Assembly (NCBI GenBank): GCA_963969345.1
Contig: OZ017770.1
Span: 753,246-817,245, forward strand
Length of the DNA: 64,000 nt
Source of the DNA: Turbatrix aceti
Lineage: Eukaryota > Nematoda > Chromadorea > Rhabditida > Panagrolaimidae
Direction of reading: 5' to 3'
Both the position numbers and the translations under genes were made by a program. Positions 22,381 to 35,850 of the stretch are shown here, in pieces. The notes under the pieces are model-generated. The model did no database searches, was not told where the DNA came from, and saw only the letters and a program-made list of their open reading frames with translations. Each line of letters begins with the position of its first letter. Positions within the stretch are counted from its first letter, which is position 1.

Positions 22381-25141
22381 GAGACCTGTATTGGTAAAAA
22401 GTGAGCTGTAACATACGAAAAAATTACTTGTATATACATAATCGCGCCTAATCTTCACGTGACTTAGCAGACGTACACAGCAAAAGTATTGACCAAAAAA
22501 CTAGGCGTATTTTTGTTTCTTTGAAAGTTACACTGTATACGACATGAAAATGAAGTCAGGCATTGTGGTATAGTTTTTTTTTCAACTTTTGCCAGTCAAT
22601 GAGAATTGCCAACGAGTGGAATGGAAAAAACGCTTTATTTTAAACGGATCACACATGCACAGGCACGTTGTTTGCTAGGGAAATAAAGTAGTAATTCAGC
22701 AATGTTGTTATGAAGGCTTACCGGCGCGACCGAGAAAAAGGATATTAAGTACTACAAATTCTACACGCAATGTTTTTGCATTTGCATGCGAAAAGCGCGA
22801 TGGACGTACTCTATTGTCTAGGCCACGTAGCAACTATTTTCAGAAAAGTTTAATTGCACATTTCATGGTAAACGAGAGATGATGATCACGTAATTATATT
22901 TAAAAAAACAGTGGCGTTAAAAAAAAAGTCATCAATGTAGTAACGTACATACACTAAGAACACACTAAAAATGAAGACGACAAGTCTATAGAATAATTGA
23001 TACATTTAATTTCTTTACCATTTAAGAGTAAAAGCAGCAAAGCTGGATGCTCATTGATAACACGGAAATGGGTGACAAGATTGTTTATTTTGTGCGTTCT
23101 GTCACGTGATTGAACGGAAACACAATCGATGCGATGCGCACTACTCATAGGCCTATGCATAACTCGTGGTTGTGGTGGCGGCTGTGTGAGAGAACAATTT
23201 TTTGATCAAGTAGGATAATATTTTGAAAAGCACCCGGAGAACCTGGTACACAATCGTAGAACGAAACTAATCAATGCATACACCTGGAAGGTGTGCACAC
23301 CCTGCGCCAGCCGTTTCTGTTCTGTGTAATGCACTATTCAGCCTGTTGTTATGTTTGATTTATTCCACAAAATGGTTGTGCAATAACAGCCGCACATACA
23401 ACCCATATGGTTTGTCTCCTTTTTTAAAAGATAATTTTATGTGTCATTTGAAATCTACAAATTACCGGTGATTGTACGTTGTCATTCAATTCATCAAGCT
23501 GCTTAGAAGAAAAAAAAACAGAAAGAGAACAAGACAAGAACAGACAGAATACACGATGAAGCAACTGCAAAAACTGAAATGTGAGAGTATCAGTAGTGGT
23601 TCGAAAGGTGATCCATTAAAAATGCAAATGGAATGCCATGCGTTTTTACAAAAACATTACTTCACATACCTCGGCGGGAATTTAGTGTCAATTGTTTGAA
23701 ACGAGAAAAAAAAACAAAGAAAAAACCTCTGTTCTTCTTTATGTAACCCGTCACTTTTATAGTAAATAATAACAACTTTGCCGACTCATTTTTTTAAAAG
23801 CTTTTTTGAAGGTGACAAGGCTACAACTGACGCCTCAAGTTTTTTTACGCTGATAGCGCTTTTGCTCGGCAACAGATCATAGATACTTCGCACGCTTTTA
23901 AATTCGTGACGAATTTGTCAGACATATCAAAAAAGTTCTCGCAAATAAGTTGGCATATTGTGTTGATGCACCACACACATTCAGGTACAAACGATGTGGG
24001 AGCGCTGGCAGGCTCTTTGATGCGATTTTGCATTTTTCTTACGTGGCAATATTTCTCGCAAATTTATTTCAGTAAGAACAAATTGCACATGATAGCAGGT
24101 ATGTACATAGCTTACGAGTCTGCTTTGTAATATAGGCCAAAAGAGACGACAAAGAGAGGCTGGCATTTGAGAGGGTGGATGTTGTTGGCGCAACTGTTGC
24201 GTCTCAATCAGAGGCGATCCTCACACACCCAGGCTTGGCAACGCACTGCCTTGGACCGATCGCTCTATGACAAAAATCTCCCTTATTTTGTCATTAACAT
24301 ATTCTTTTGTTGGTACAATTGTCAATCTGATTCACATCTGGCCATTATTTGATATTCCTTAGTTACGTTCGAAAATTGGTCATCTGTTTCCGTTGTCATA
24401 ATTCTGAAACAAAAATTAAGAATGAGCTTAATCAAGCGATTAGATGATTAATTTTCGATTGCTGCTTTTTGTTCTCTCTCAGATGCTTAGTGTGTCAGCC
24501 TTTAACTTTTGAATGAATTAACGTCTTTAACTTTGGCAAGGTATAAATGGCTAAATAGTGTAGCATGTTTTCGATAATATAATTATAAATTATTTTTTCA
24601 AAAGAGTGCACAAAAAATATGTCGTAAAAAAACAAAGCGCACTATAGACAACAAAGACAATGCTGCTTTCTGCCGTCGAAAAAAATTCTTGGCGGCGCAA
24701 ATAAGAGGCTCTTTTGTGTGTTATTCTTACCATTATAAATATTGCCCCTGGCAAAAGACTTTGACGAAGATGGACTGACCCCTAAGTTGTGTAGTTGCCT
24801 TTAACAAGAAGCAGAACGATTAACTCATCTTGAGGAGAAAAAAAAGTTGTTCATTTTGACAAGGGCCGTCTCAAAGACCCCTATTATGAAGAAGCAATCT
24901 TTGTCACAATTTCTGGCTTTCTTATTTCTATGTGTTTTTAGACTTGCCATTGTTATTGTCTCTGTTGTTGAGTTAGTCGGATCTAAATGACACATGCCTT
25001 GTTATTAATGCTTTTTTGTTTTTAAATTTTAAATTCGAGATCATAAATTGCAGTATAAATTAGCAACGTATATGGCGACTCAATTTCCAGGTTAACCATA
25101 AACCCCAAATAATTAATTGAGCCACCCATCCATATGTTCAC
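22381..25141. other. Long intergenic region, no supported gene
   Basis: About 2.8 kb, AT-rich, between the divergently transcribed receptor (minus) and the TPM-domain gene (plus); it therefore likely carries the promoters of both. Several frames of 60-75 codons exist, none with a domain or splice structure. I saw no tRNA or repeat. Confidence 0.55.
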
Positions 25142-26649
25142 ATGATTGCCGGAGACTGGCGATGCGGAAGACGACGTGTCGCCAGTCTGGTGGCATCGGT
25201 CGTACACTCAATAATCTGCCGAAATATTCATTTCTTATTTTCTTTTATTTACGTGGTGATTATTACTTCTACGGTGCCTCAGATGGCTTTCGCAGCTACC
25301 CATCAGCAAGATTGGTCGAATTCGGGATATCCAGATCTACGGGGGCCCACATACGATATGTGTGCTAAAAAACTGCCAAAACATGGACTCTTGTATATTT
25401 GTGATCCCGACAACATCTTAAATTCATCTCAACGTGAGTATTTTATTCACCACTTGTCCGCGAATTTTTCAAAATCCGCGAATTTTAAGCCGCAATGCTT
25501 TTAAAAAACGCATTACTTTTACCAATGAAAAAACTTTATCGATATTTGTTTATTAACAAAAAAGCTGACGAAAATGCAATAATTTCTTTTTGCCAGATGA
25601 ATTTTCTTTCAAAATTTGTCAATAAAATGCTGATTTTCTTGTTAACTTGCATGTTTATAGTTCTCACACTCAATAAGCAGCTCGAAAGACTTGCTGTAGG
25701 CACACCATGCCCGTGTCAAAGAAGATCACAGTGTAGTTCGGACGACGAGACTGGAAGTCCTTTCCACGGATTTGTTGTTTCAATAGCACTGGTTGATAAC
25801 CTGCAGATGACATTCCATAGCCCTTCCGAACAGTAAATTGCTCTTACAAAAAAGTTGCAATTAATGACATTTGTTTTTAGACAACTGACAGATCGTGCAG
25901 AAAGCTTTTGCAAAACTCTGGAAGGTCGATGGGCTCTTGGTGACTGCGGCAACTCGGTTATTGTCTTTGTTTGGCGTCATTATAAAAAAGTAATACAAAA
26001 TGATGAATCTTTTATTAAATTTACATTTTTTCCATCGATTTAGGTGACAATTTGGCCCGCGAGATTGGCAGAGCGCTATGTGACACTAGATGAAAGAAAA
26101 GACATGCTCTCAAAAATTAATGATTTGATTCAGGCCGATCAATGGGCTGAAGCATTATCGCAAATCACTTGTAAGCTGTTTTTGACAAACGACAACTGTT
26201 TAAAACAACATTTTTTTGTTTTAGATGAATTACATCAAGAACTTCAGGGCGAGCCGGAAGACAGGTTTGACACGGGTACATTGTCGTTAATTCTTGCCGT
26301 CGGAGTTGCGCTGTCTCTCACCATCCTTATAACATGTCTGTTTGTTTTCACAAAAAAACATAAAATATTATAAACATTTTAGGCTGCGTGTGTGCTTTTC
26401 GATGTTTTGGAAATCTATCCGCAGATGACGAAGATGGAAAGTCACTTAATCATTTTGACGGCATTCATACACAGGTAACTTTTAGGTAACCGAACTTTTC
26501 GTAACGTTGTGCTGCAGGAATTCCTACGACGAGGTAGCCAGCTGCGACGATCGTTATCACGTTCTCCCAAATTTCCGATACGAAACCGCACGCCACCGCC
26601 TTTGACATCTCTCAGTTACCTGAATGAATCTGACACCACAATGGTGTGA
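25142..26649 (+). CDS. TPM-domain single-pass membrane protein (MOLO-1-like)
   Basis: Exons 25142-25433, 25661-25832, 25881-25989, 26044-26170, 26225-26335, 26383-26474 and 26518-26649 (344 residues). The extracellular part has the nematode TPM-domain layout: W....YPD.R, YDMCAKKLP, LLYICDPDNIL at the start, then TPCPCQRR and GDCGNSVIVFVW with IWPARLAERYVTL. A single membrane helix at about residues 252-272 follows, then a basic cytoplasmic tail (RRGSQLRRSLSRSPKF). In C. elegans the founding member MOLO-1 is an auxiliary protein of levamisole-type acetylcholine receptors, so a neuromuscular role is a reasonable inference. The exon 5 donor GTCTGT at 26336 is weak but the only one that keeps the tail in frame. 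The N-terminus (about 50 residues before the domain) is unusually long for a signal peptide, so the start is less sure. Confidence 0.8.
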
Positions 26650-27063
26650 TCAAAGGCGCTAATGAAAATTCTTGGTGGCTTGTTGTTGTTTTTTCTGGCT
26701 TTAATGATCTCACGGAGATAAATTGACACCCTCAGTCGCTTTGGACATGATTATTTATTGGTACTTGTCCGTTGGAAATGAAAACATCATTACAAATAGC
26801 GTCAGACACGGGAAGAAAAATAAAGCAAATTATCACATTAAATATTTTTTTACAGAATACAAATGACTTTTTTTGGAAGGATCGATGACTGATCAAGATA
26901 GATGTTACTAGCAAAGACATTGGCTTAATTAAAAACATGTGCCGACATGAAAAAAACAAATGTCAGTGTAATGTCTCTAAGATGGGATACGTTTTCTACA
27001 TAAGAAGATAAAAAGAGAAAAAAGGAAATGTGTCGACGCGTAGTGTGAGGTTGGTGTCCGGGA
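26650..27063. other. Intergenic region between tail-to-tail genes
   Basis: About 410 bp between the 3' ends of the TPM-domain gene (+) and histone H4 (-). AT-rich. I did not find a clear histone stem-loop within the first 100 bp after the H4 stop, and I see no other feature. Confidence 0.5.
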
Positions 27064-28310
<1,247 letters not shown>

Positions 28311-30079
28311 ATGCGGATCGCCAGTGGTAGTGACGAGCTCGTGACGGGCAATGGCAACGGCAATAAAATGAATATGCGTATTGATATCCTTGAAAGCTTG
28401 CTTAAAGCTTTCGGCGATGGCAGTTCGGCCAAAGTCAACTCTCTGCGACAGTCATTGCGCCAGAATAAGTGCGACGTGGCCGATGACGTGACACGATCTC
28501 TGGATCTGTTGCGCATGGTGTGTCACTTTCCATCGATTTTGTTGTGGTTTTTATGAGGGATTTGTTTGTTGTAGGTTTTTCAAACCGAAATGACCGCTGA
28601 GATCAGGCAAATTATCGATCGACATATACGAACCACTTTTCAACCGGCTTTTGAAAACCTCAGACGTCACGGACATGTATGCGGTTTTGCTGCTGTGTAT
28701 CATAAATTAACCCAGGGGGAGGGAGACACTGATAATCAGAGATTATGGTTTTTTCTTTCTGCTGCGCACGTCTTTTCACAAACAACAATTTTAAGCCTTG
28801 CACATACGCAGTCATGTCAGGGTCCAGACATTTTTACCCCCGACCCCATCAGCCCTCGACCCCATGACCCTCTTTATGCCCTCTTCACAACCATTAAACT
28901 ACTTAATTAAAAAAATAATCAAAACAGTGTACAATTTTTTTGGGGTATGCACACCGACCCCAACCCCTTAAAGCCAGCCTCCCTTTCAACATATTTGAAT
29001 ATGACACACCAACATTTTGATTTCCGGGTGAATTCTAATTATGATATCATCCGGCTTTTCTATAACATCAAAAAGCCAATATACCTGCATAACAATCATG
29101 AGCTTATCCACGTCAAAAAACAGTTTATAATTTCCATCTATGTTCCAGGAAGTGTCAAACCGAGACCTCGATGATCTCTGCGTCGGCATTCTAGACGGCG
29201 TCAAACAGTCGTATGGCGGGAAGAAATCGTCTTCAAAGTATTGCATTCCCGCAGAGTCCATGCTCAAAGTCACACCGGATTCAGAAAATGGTTATTCCGG
29301 GCACTTTGAAGAAAACTCAAAATACGAAAGCGATGAAAGTGACTGTAGCGTTGTAAGCCAGAACTCAGGATTCAAATCTTATGCAAATGTGAGTCAGCGA
29401 CCGAAAAAGCGGGGGCGACCTCGCAAGGTCGACGTAGATACCGGACGATCTGGTACGCCTATACTCAATGGCATACATCCTATTTCCTATCAAGAAGCGA
29501 TAAAATGGAATCCTGAACGCCTTACTGCACAGACAAAATTTGTACTAGGCTCCAAGGTCAACAAGCTACTAGCCCTGGGTCATCGGGCACATATCTTTGT
29601 CAAGTATCCCCGAATATTCCGCTACGTTGGCGACGACGAAGACAAAGCCTGGTTATTTGATCGAAATATTTCCACCAGAATGAGTGGCAAAGTTTTTTTT
29701 ATGACTTTGGACGATGCCATTGAACTTTCACAATTGGAGCAGTCAGCGTAAGTGTTTTTCTTAATTCACGCGTAACGTATGATTTATTTTTTGTATGTCC
29801 TTTTGCAGCTCACACATCACCATCGAACTAACAAGACACGCATTCCGAGTACACGAAAAAATTATTGCCAAGATGAAAATACGTATGCAGCCCCACTTTG
29901 AACAGCTACAACACAGAGTTGCATTTGATTCTTCCGAAATGCAAATTCATAATCAACAACAGCCACAACAACAACAACAACAACAACAACAGCAACAACA
30001 ACAACAACAACAACAACAGCAGCAGCAGCAGCAACACCACTACCAGATGCACTACAACAATTTTGGGATTGCTGAATGA
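28311..30079 (+). CDS. DNTTIP1 (TdIF1)-like subunit of the MIDAC histone deacetylase complex
   Basis: Exons 28311-28517, 28575-28676, 29149-29747 and 29809-30079 (392 residues). In vertebrates DNTTIP1 is the scaffold that dimerises and activates HDAC1/2 with MIDEAS in the mitotic deacetylase complex. Visible: the N-terminal dimerisation helices (SLDLLRMVFQTEMTAEIRQ); an acidic/Ser-rich linker; an AT-hook-like basic stretch RPKKRGRPRK at about residues 187-196; the conserved C-terminal domain with WNPERLTAQTKFVLGSK, HIFVKYPRIFRY and DKAWLF; then a helical segment and a polyglutamine tract (about 350-385). The second intron is 472 bp. ATG 28311 is the first Met in the frame after a stop; an upstream exon is possible. 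The poly-Q end is not part of the vertebrate protein as I know it. Confidence 0.9.
28677..29148 (+). other. Long intron of the DNTTIP1-like gene (472 bp)
   Basis: GTATGC donor and TGTTCCAG acceptor. It contains a C-rich stretch with repeated GACCCCA near 28840-28975, in contrast to the AT-rich surroundings. No gene is seen. Confidence 0.65.
29956..30038 (+). repeat. CAA/CAG trinucleotide repeat coding for polyglutamine
   Basis: Near-perfect CAA repeat with interspersed CAG codons at the 3' end of the DNTTIP1-like CDS; more than 20 consecutive glutamines. Likely length-polymorphic. Confidence 0.9.
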
Positions 30080-30683
30080 CATAATCGAGCTGTACCTGTA
30101 ATCAAACTTATTACACTTTTTTTTTCAGAAAAAATAATAATTGTAAGATTTAAATGATCAAGATAAAGAAATAAATAAATGTAATTTTATTTTTTTGGAT
30201 TTTGTTTATACTTTTTTAAAATCTCCATTGAAATGTGAAAAAGCAAGCAGGCTAACAGGAATTTAAAAGACTCAATTTTGGAAGATCGAACAATGGAGCT
30301 GCTATTATCCTATTGTTAACGCACTGTTCGAGAAAAAAAAAGAAATTCAAAAAGACAGTATATATTGCATCACCGATTTTTCTTTATTTTATAGCTGGAA
30401 GTTTTTTTGTGGTACTTTATGCAGGTATGATATGTTTGTGCGTGTGACCTTGTCAAGGAAAAGCTGTCTTTTGTTATACATGGCATATTATGTCTATGAT
30501 CTTTTTGCTGTGACCGTTGACAAATTCTAACAAAAAATAGCTCTTACCGCCAAAGATAATCGCAGCAACGCACTTGATTTGGGGGGAGAAAAAAAGTATC
30601 TTCCGGCATCTTCTGGTGCTATGGCTTTCTCTTCACCACTTTAGACACGACTGCGCTGAATCGACAACGACCGGAAGTCGCGT
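30080..30683. other. Intergenic region upstream of the serotonin transporter
   Basis: About 600 bp. It has AATAAATAAA at about 30169-30178, fitting polyadenylation of the upstream gene, then AT-rich sequence. A frame starting at 30574 overlaps the transporter's first exon in another phase and is not supported. Confidence 0.55.
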
Positions 30684-33399
30684 ATGCATACCTATGATTC
30701 TACCGAGGAGCGACATATGGCATGTCTTTACAAACGTTTTGGAAAGATTTTTGCAATTCTATCAGAGCTTCACGAAAAATGCTTATTTGAGAGTTATTTT
30801 AAAGGCACTAACATATATGTGCAACCATGCACAAAGGAAAAAACTGCCGTGCCCCCGGTCGAAAGAAACTGCTCCGATTATAATAACAAGAAAAGAATGC
30901 TAGACGACCCCCAGCAATCTGCCATTGCTACTACGGTTAGTCGTTGTGTCATTCGACAACTTTCACCCGGTGATTCGAGTGCTTCGACAGATTGTTCTAC
31001 AGTACCGTTATCAACATTCGCCAAAACGACGGGAGCAATAACGTCGGCTACGACGCCTAGTTCAACGGCGTCGTTGCAAGGTAGGAGTTTTTTTAGACGT
31101 TCAAATGGTACCTGACGTCATTTCAAACAAATTTTTTTTAAAGCCTTTTCGGGATTTTGAGAATAGTTAATTTTAGACTATGAGAGTACTGACCACCAGT
31201 CAAGCAAAGACAACAATCACTGCAACATGGAAGAAAATAATAACAATCACGTTCCCCTGCTTGCCAAGCAGCATGTCATGACCACTCAAAACGCAGATTC
31301 CGTTATTGTAGACGAACAAGGAGTTCCTGTTGTGCGTGAAACATGGGCAAGAAAAGTCGATTTTCTGCTATCAGTTATCGGCTTTGCCGTGGATCTCGCC
31401 AATGTTTGGCGCTTTCCCTACCTGTGTTTCAAAAATGGAGGAGGTTAGTTTATTTTTTTGATCCAAAACCAATGTAACAATTTAGGAGTATTTCTTATTC
31501 CGTACACTCTAATGGTTTTGCTTGCCGGTATACCTCTGTTTTACATGGAGCTTGCCTTAGGACAGTACTACCGCAAAGGTGCCATCACAACGTGGGGCAA
31601 AATCTGTCCCCTGTTCAAGGGCATTGGTTATAGTGTTATTCTCATTGCATTTTACACAGATTTCTTTTACAACGTCATCATTGCTTATGCGCTTCATTTC
31701 TTTTTTGCATCGTTTACAACAAACCTGCCTTGGAGTTCCTGTAAAAATGATTACAACAGTAAAGCATGTTACGAACCACGGTAGTTATTTTAACATGCAC
31801 GACAGACCAATTGACTGTTTCAAATTTAGCTGGAGCGATTCTTCAAGCGAATGTCATACGGAGCAGCACATTTCGATCAACAATAGCAGATATCGTCCGA
31901 TCTCGGCAGCAGAGGAGTACTTTTACAAACATTTCTTAGGCTTGCACGAACCCCGCAGACCCGATCCACACGTTGGTCAAAGCATTTTTGACTTGGGAGA
32001 GATTAATTGGCAGACAGTTATTTGTCTATTTATAGTCTACCTGATTTGCTATTTTTCGATATGGAAGGGCATAAAGATGTCCGGAAAGGTTGTTTGGTTT
32101 ACAGCCATCTTCCCTTACGTTGTGCTCTTTATTCTGCTCATTCGAGGAATCACGCTGCCAGGCGCCGAGATGGGCATAGAATACTACCTGCGACCTAATA
32201 TTGAAATGCTCAAGGTCCCAAGCGTCTGGCAGGACGCTGCAATTCAAGTATTTTTTTCGCTTGGGCCCGGCTTTGGCGTCTTAATGGCCTACTCTTCGTA
32301 CAACCCCTTCTACAATAATGTTTACTTGTTTGTTTTCAATTAAAAAAAATGATCGAAAATACAAAATTTCAGTGACGCACTCCTGACAAGCACGATCAAC
32401 TGCTGCACGAGCTTTTTGTCAGGATTTGTCATTTTCTCCGTACTAGGTTACATGGCATGCAAGAGTGGTCGGCCGATCAATGAGGTGGCCCAGGAAGGAC
32501 CAGGCCTTGTTTTTGTGGTTTATCCCGAAGCACTCGCCACCATGCCCGGATCGACAATTTGGTCAATTATTTTCTTTTTAATGTTACTCACGTTGGGACT
32601 CGACAGCTCGGTATGCTAAAATCATTTTCTTATTAGTAATATTAAACAAAAAATTTTAGTTTGGCGGATCAGAAGCCATAATTACAGCACTGAGTGACGA
32701 ATTCCCTTGGATTAAAAAAAATCGAGAAATTTTTATTTTCATACTTTTTTCCTTCTACATGGTAGTTGGTTTAACCATGTGTACCAAGGGCGGCATGCTA
32801 GTGCTCGAATGGCTCATTGTCTACGGAACAACCTGGGGTCTACTGATCGCTGTCTTTTGCGAGGTTATAGTCATCGCGTTTTTCTATGGTACAGTCAATT
32901 TTTTAAACTGTACTTTTACGTTTTCTATTTTAGGTGTCGGTCAATTCTGCGAAGACATCAAAGAGATGCTCGGCTTCAAACCGGGTTGGTACTGGCGGGT
33001 TTGCTGGACAGTCGCTGCTCCCATTTTTTTGCTGGTTTGTTTTGGATTGTCAACAGCGTAAAAAACTTGATTTTTTAGACCATGATTCTGAGCAGCATCA
33101 TAAATTACATGCCACTGACTTACCAGGATTATGAGTATCCGCCTATTGCAAACATCATTGGCATATTTTTTGCGCTTTCCGCAGCCAGTGCAATACCTAT
33201 TGTCGGCGCCTATGTCCTGTATCATTCTAAAGGCGCTACATTCATGGAGGTATGTTATTTATTTTCTGTTTAAAGGTCAAAAACACAAAAAAAATTTCAG
33301 AAACTCAAATTGTCAGTGACGCCGGTGAGATGGCATCCTGAATTTTGCAACGCTGCAAATAAGAACAAATTTCAATCAACTACCGATATTATGCTTTAG
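30684..33399 (+). CDS. mod-5: Serotonin transporter (SLC6 family, MOD-5/SERT-like)
   Basis: Exons 30684-31080, 31177-31443, 31486-31780, 31830-32327, 32373-32610, 32660-32888, 32934-33034, 33079-33249 and 33301-33399 (764 residues). Na+/Cl--coupled plasma-membrane reuptake carrier with 12 helices. Visible: [21 protein letters not shown] with the monoamine-binding Asp at about residue 205; [32 protein letters not shown]; a long extracellular loop 2 with CKND..SKACYEP and C in [40 protein letters not shown]; and [24 protein letters not shown]. The C-terminus ends DIML, as I recall for C. elegans MOD-5. SERT is preferred over the dopamine transporter for these reasons. The N-terminus is long (about 190 residues before TM1); translation could instead start at 30897 or 31227. 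Confidence 0.92.
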
Positions 33400-33875
33400 A
33401 AAAAAGAATATTACTAATTGACGGTTCTTTTGCGAACCTTCAATCAAATTTTTTTGCATAGCTCTACTTTTTTTAAATTCTTTCTTAGGTCTGTAGATTG
33501 CTTTTTTACAAGCTTTATTTTTTTTTAGCATTTCACCAAATTTGTAGAAACTGTTATTACTTTTGATATGATTTTAAGCAACGTTTTTAGGCTTCAAAAA
33601 ACATTAATGGCTAGCACTAAAAATTCATACTTTCGTTTTTTTTCACAAATATGTTTTTTGCATTGCACTCAAGTTGTCAACAAAGGTCACAAATATTTTT
33701 TTGCATTGCACTCAAGTTGTTAAACACCCTTAAAATCAAATAAAACTTTTTTAGATTCAATTAAGGAATTGCGTTAAACTATAAATTAAAACAATTTTTA
33801 TTGCACTTTTGATGTCGATCGAGAATAAACAACTTTATACAAAATGATGAAGAAAAAAAATAGATGCAAATGACA
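33400..33875. other. Intergenic region with a 44 bp tandem duplication
   Basis: AT-rich DNA between two convergent genes. Two adjacent copies of a unit containing TTGCATTGCACTCAAGTTGT (33644-33680 and 33688-33723) differ at a few positions. Nothing else is recognised. Confidence 0.65.
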
Positions 33876-35850
33876 CTAGTTTTTTATTCTATAATTCTGA
33901 CTGTATCTGCGAGACAGCCAAAAACCCACCATCATTCCCGATAAAATAATATTGAGAGCTCCGAGTGCAGCCACAACTGCTACCTGCTTTGGCGACCAGG
34001 CCCAGTCTGAAGGAAGTTGTTCTTGCGTAGAGGAAGTTGTCGACTCATCAAATATGGCGCACTGAGTCAGACTGGCAAATTCGTCATCGACAATGTACAT
34101 CGGTTTTGTAAAGACGTCAAGTGTGCTCGGATAATTTATCCTTGGCGTCGCGCTTCGGGACTTCCTCAACTTCTTGGATCGCTGCTGGATGTGGGCATGA
34201 TGATGGTGTGCTGCTGTTTCGGGACATTTTGGCGGTGTAATTCCTTCGCATCCACCGTCAAATTTCAGACATAATGTGACTTGGCATTGAAATTGCAAAA
34301 CCGGACGGTCAGCATACTTAAAGACGTGATAAGCCCTTGAGGCCAGCCGCAAGGATTCGTTGTACTCGGGAGTAGATAGCAAAACAGCATCGACGCCGCA
34401 GCCTTTGTTATCCAAGATATCGACTCGATCGCCAAAGCCGTTGTCGACATAGCAAGAGTGTACAAGCATGCCAAATGTGTCTTTTTTTTCGACTTCTACG
34501 CATTCCCATCGATGAAACACGCTTTGCCCAAGTGTTGCGTACTGCACGATGGGGCCATCCGGGTGATCTTTTCGAAGCGTGTATTCACATCGAGGCATGT
34601 CGTACACTTTTTGGCGGAACTGAGTTGTGAGCATGCTAAACATTTTTTTTCCATAAATTTTTTATTTGATTTTACTTACCTGACTTCCATCGGAGCTGTC
34701 ACCTGCTTTTCAGCTTCCATGTAAAAACACTGTATTTTTACTGTCTGATCCACTTTTGTCATAAACAAAAAGTGAAACATAAACACGATGGTGACTTCAA
34801 CAAATATGCCCCTTGGATTTAGGGATCTGTATCTATGTACATTGCACTTGTTGAACGGCACAGTCAGACCAATGCTCTTTGAATCCGGAAACTGTTCAGG
34901 TCCAGCCCGACAATCCTTGTCGTGAAAGTGATCCATGACGAAGACATATCCATCAAAAGGCTTTTTCGTCGACGCCCGCACACCAATTCTGTCGGGTGCG
35001 CAAATAATATCCGGTGTTCCAGGACCTACGCCAATGCAAATAGTTTAAGGTATAATTAAAAAAAAAACTAACGGAATTCGGTTTTGCACATATCCCAAGT
35101 TATTGCATCTGCGAGAGACCTGTCCAATTCATCAAAGGATTCGACGGTGAGCACACGCAGCGGGTTACCGGTAATCTGGTGAAGCTCGTGCACGTTGACG
35201 AGATTAGTGACACCAATAGCATATATCATAACGTGTGCGTCACGTAGGCGTTGGGCAGCTTCGGCCACACTGTCCTGAGACTGACCATCAGTAATCATGA
35301 TGACAGTCTTCGGCACACTGCCTTTCCTGGCGCCCTGAAAACCATTTTCAAGGGCAAATTGCAGCGCTTGACCAGTATTTGTGGCTCCAGATTGATATTT
35401 AATTCGTCTAATTGCCCATTCCAGCTGGCTGACTGACGTGAATTGGTTAAGGGCAATTTCAAGTTGCGGTATTTCGGCAAACTGAACAATGGCCATGTGA
35501 TTGGTGTCTGACGACACATTGAGGCGGTTTGCGAGATGGACTGCAAAGTTTAGCTGCAACTGGAAGGTTTCATCGCCGATTGACCCGGAACCGTCAAGAA
35601 TCAAAACCAGATCGACCGTGTTGTTGTTGATGCATTCTGCAAGATAAAGTTGATTTACGGTATCTACGTGATAAAAAAATACCCTTTACTAATTCGGAAT
35701 CCACTAAGCCGTTATCAATGGGAATGGAAAACACCACTGGTAGGAGAATAACAAAATATGTCTGTAATTAGTGTGCGAAAAATATCACAGGTATAAAATG
35801 ATTTTACTTACCACAAAAAAACCCGATAAAATTTGTTGACAACAAGTCAT
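33876..35850 (-). CDS. Cuticlin-like protein with vWA and zona pellucida domains (CUT-6-like)
   Basis: Exons (minus) 35850-35812, 35761-35683, 35636-35073, 35025-34680 and 34635-33876 (595 residues). Order: signal peptide (TYFVILLPVVFS); vWA domain at about 45-220 with a complete MIDAS (DGSGS, the Thr in SGATNTG, Asp in MITDGQ); ZP domain from CAPDRIGV through CRAGPEQF, VPFNKCNVHRY, IVQYATLGQSVFHRWEC and SCYVDNGFGDRVDILDNKGC to FQCQVTLCLKFDGGC; a basic KKLRKSR site fitting the furin-like cleavage site of ZP proteins; a membrane helix (VAVVAALGALNIILSG); and a short basic tail. The vWA+ZP combination matches C. elegans CUT-6, an extracellular cuticle component. Released ZP modules polymerise outside the cell. 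Family call firm; one-to-one orthology not shown. Confidence 0.9.

Noticed and set aside
25495..25660. Coding extension upstream of exon 2 of the TPM-domain gene
   Set aside because: Hydrophobic and Phe-rich, but it is intron: the family frame resumes exactly at the TTTATAG acceptor at 25660.
30574..30903. 109-codon frame overlapping the transporter's first exon
   Set aside because: Different phase from the exon that splices correctly into the SLC6 body.
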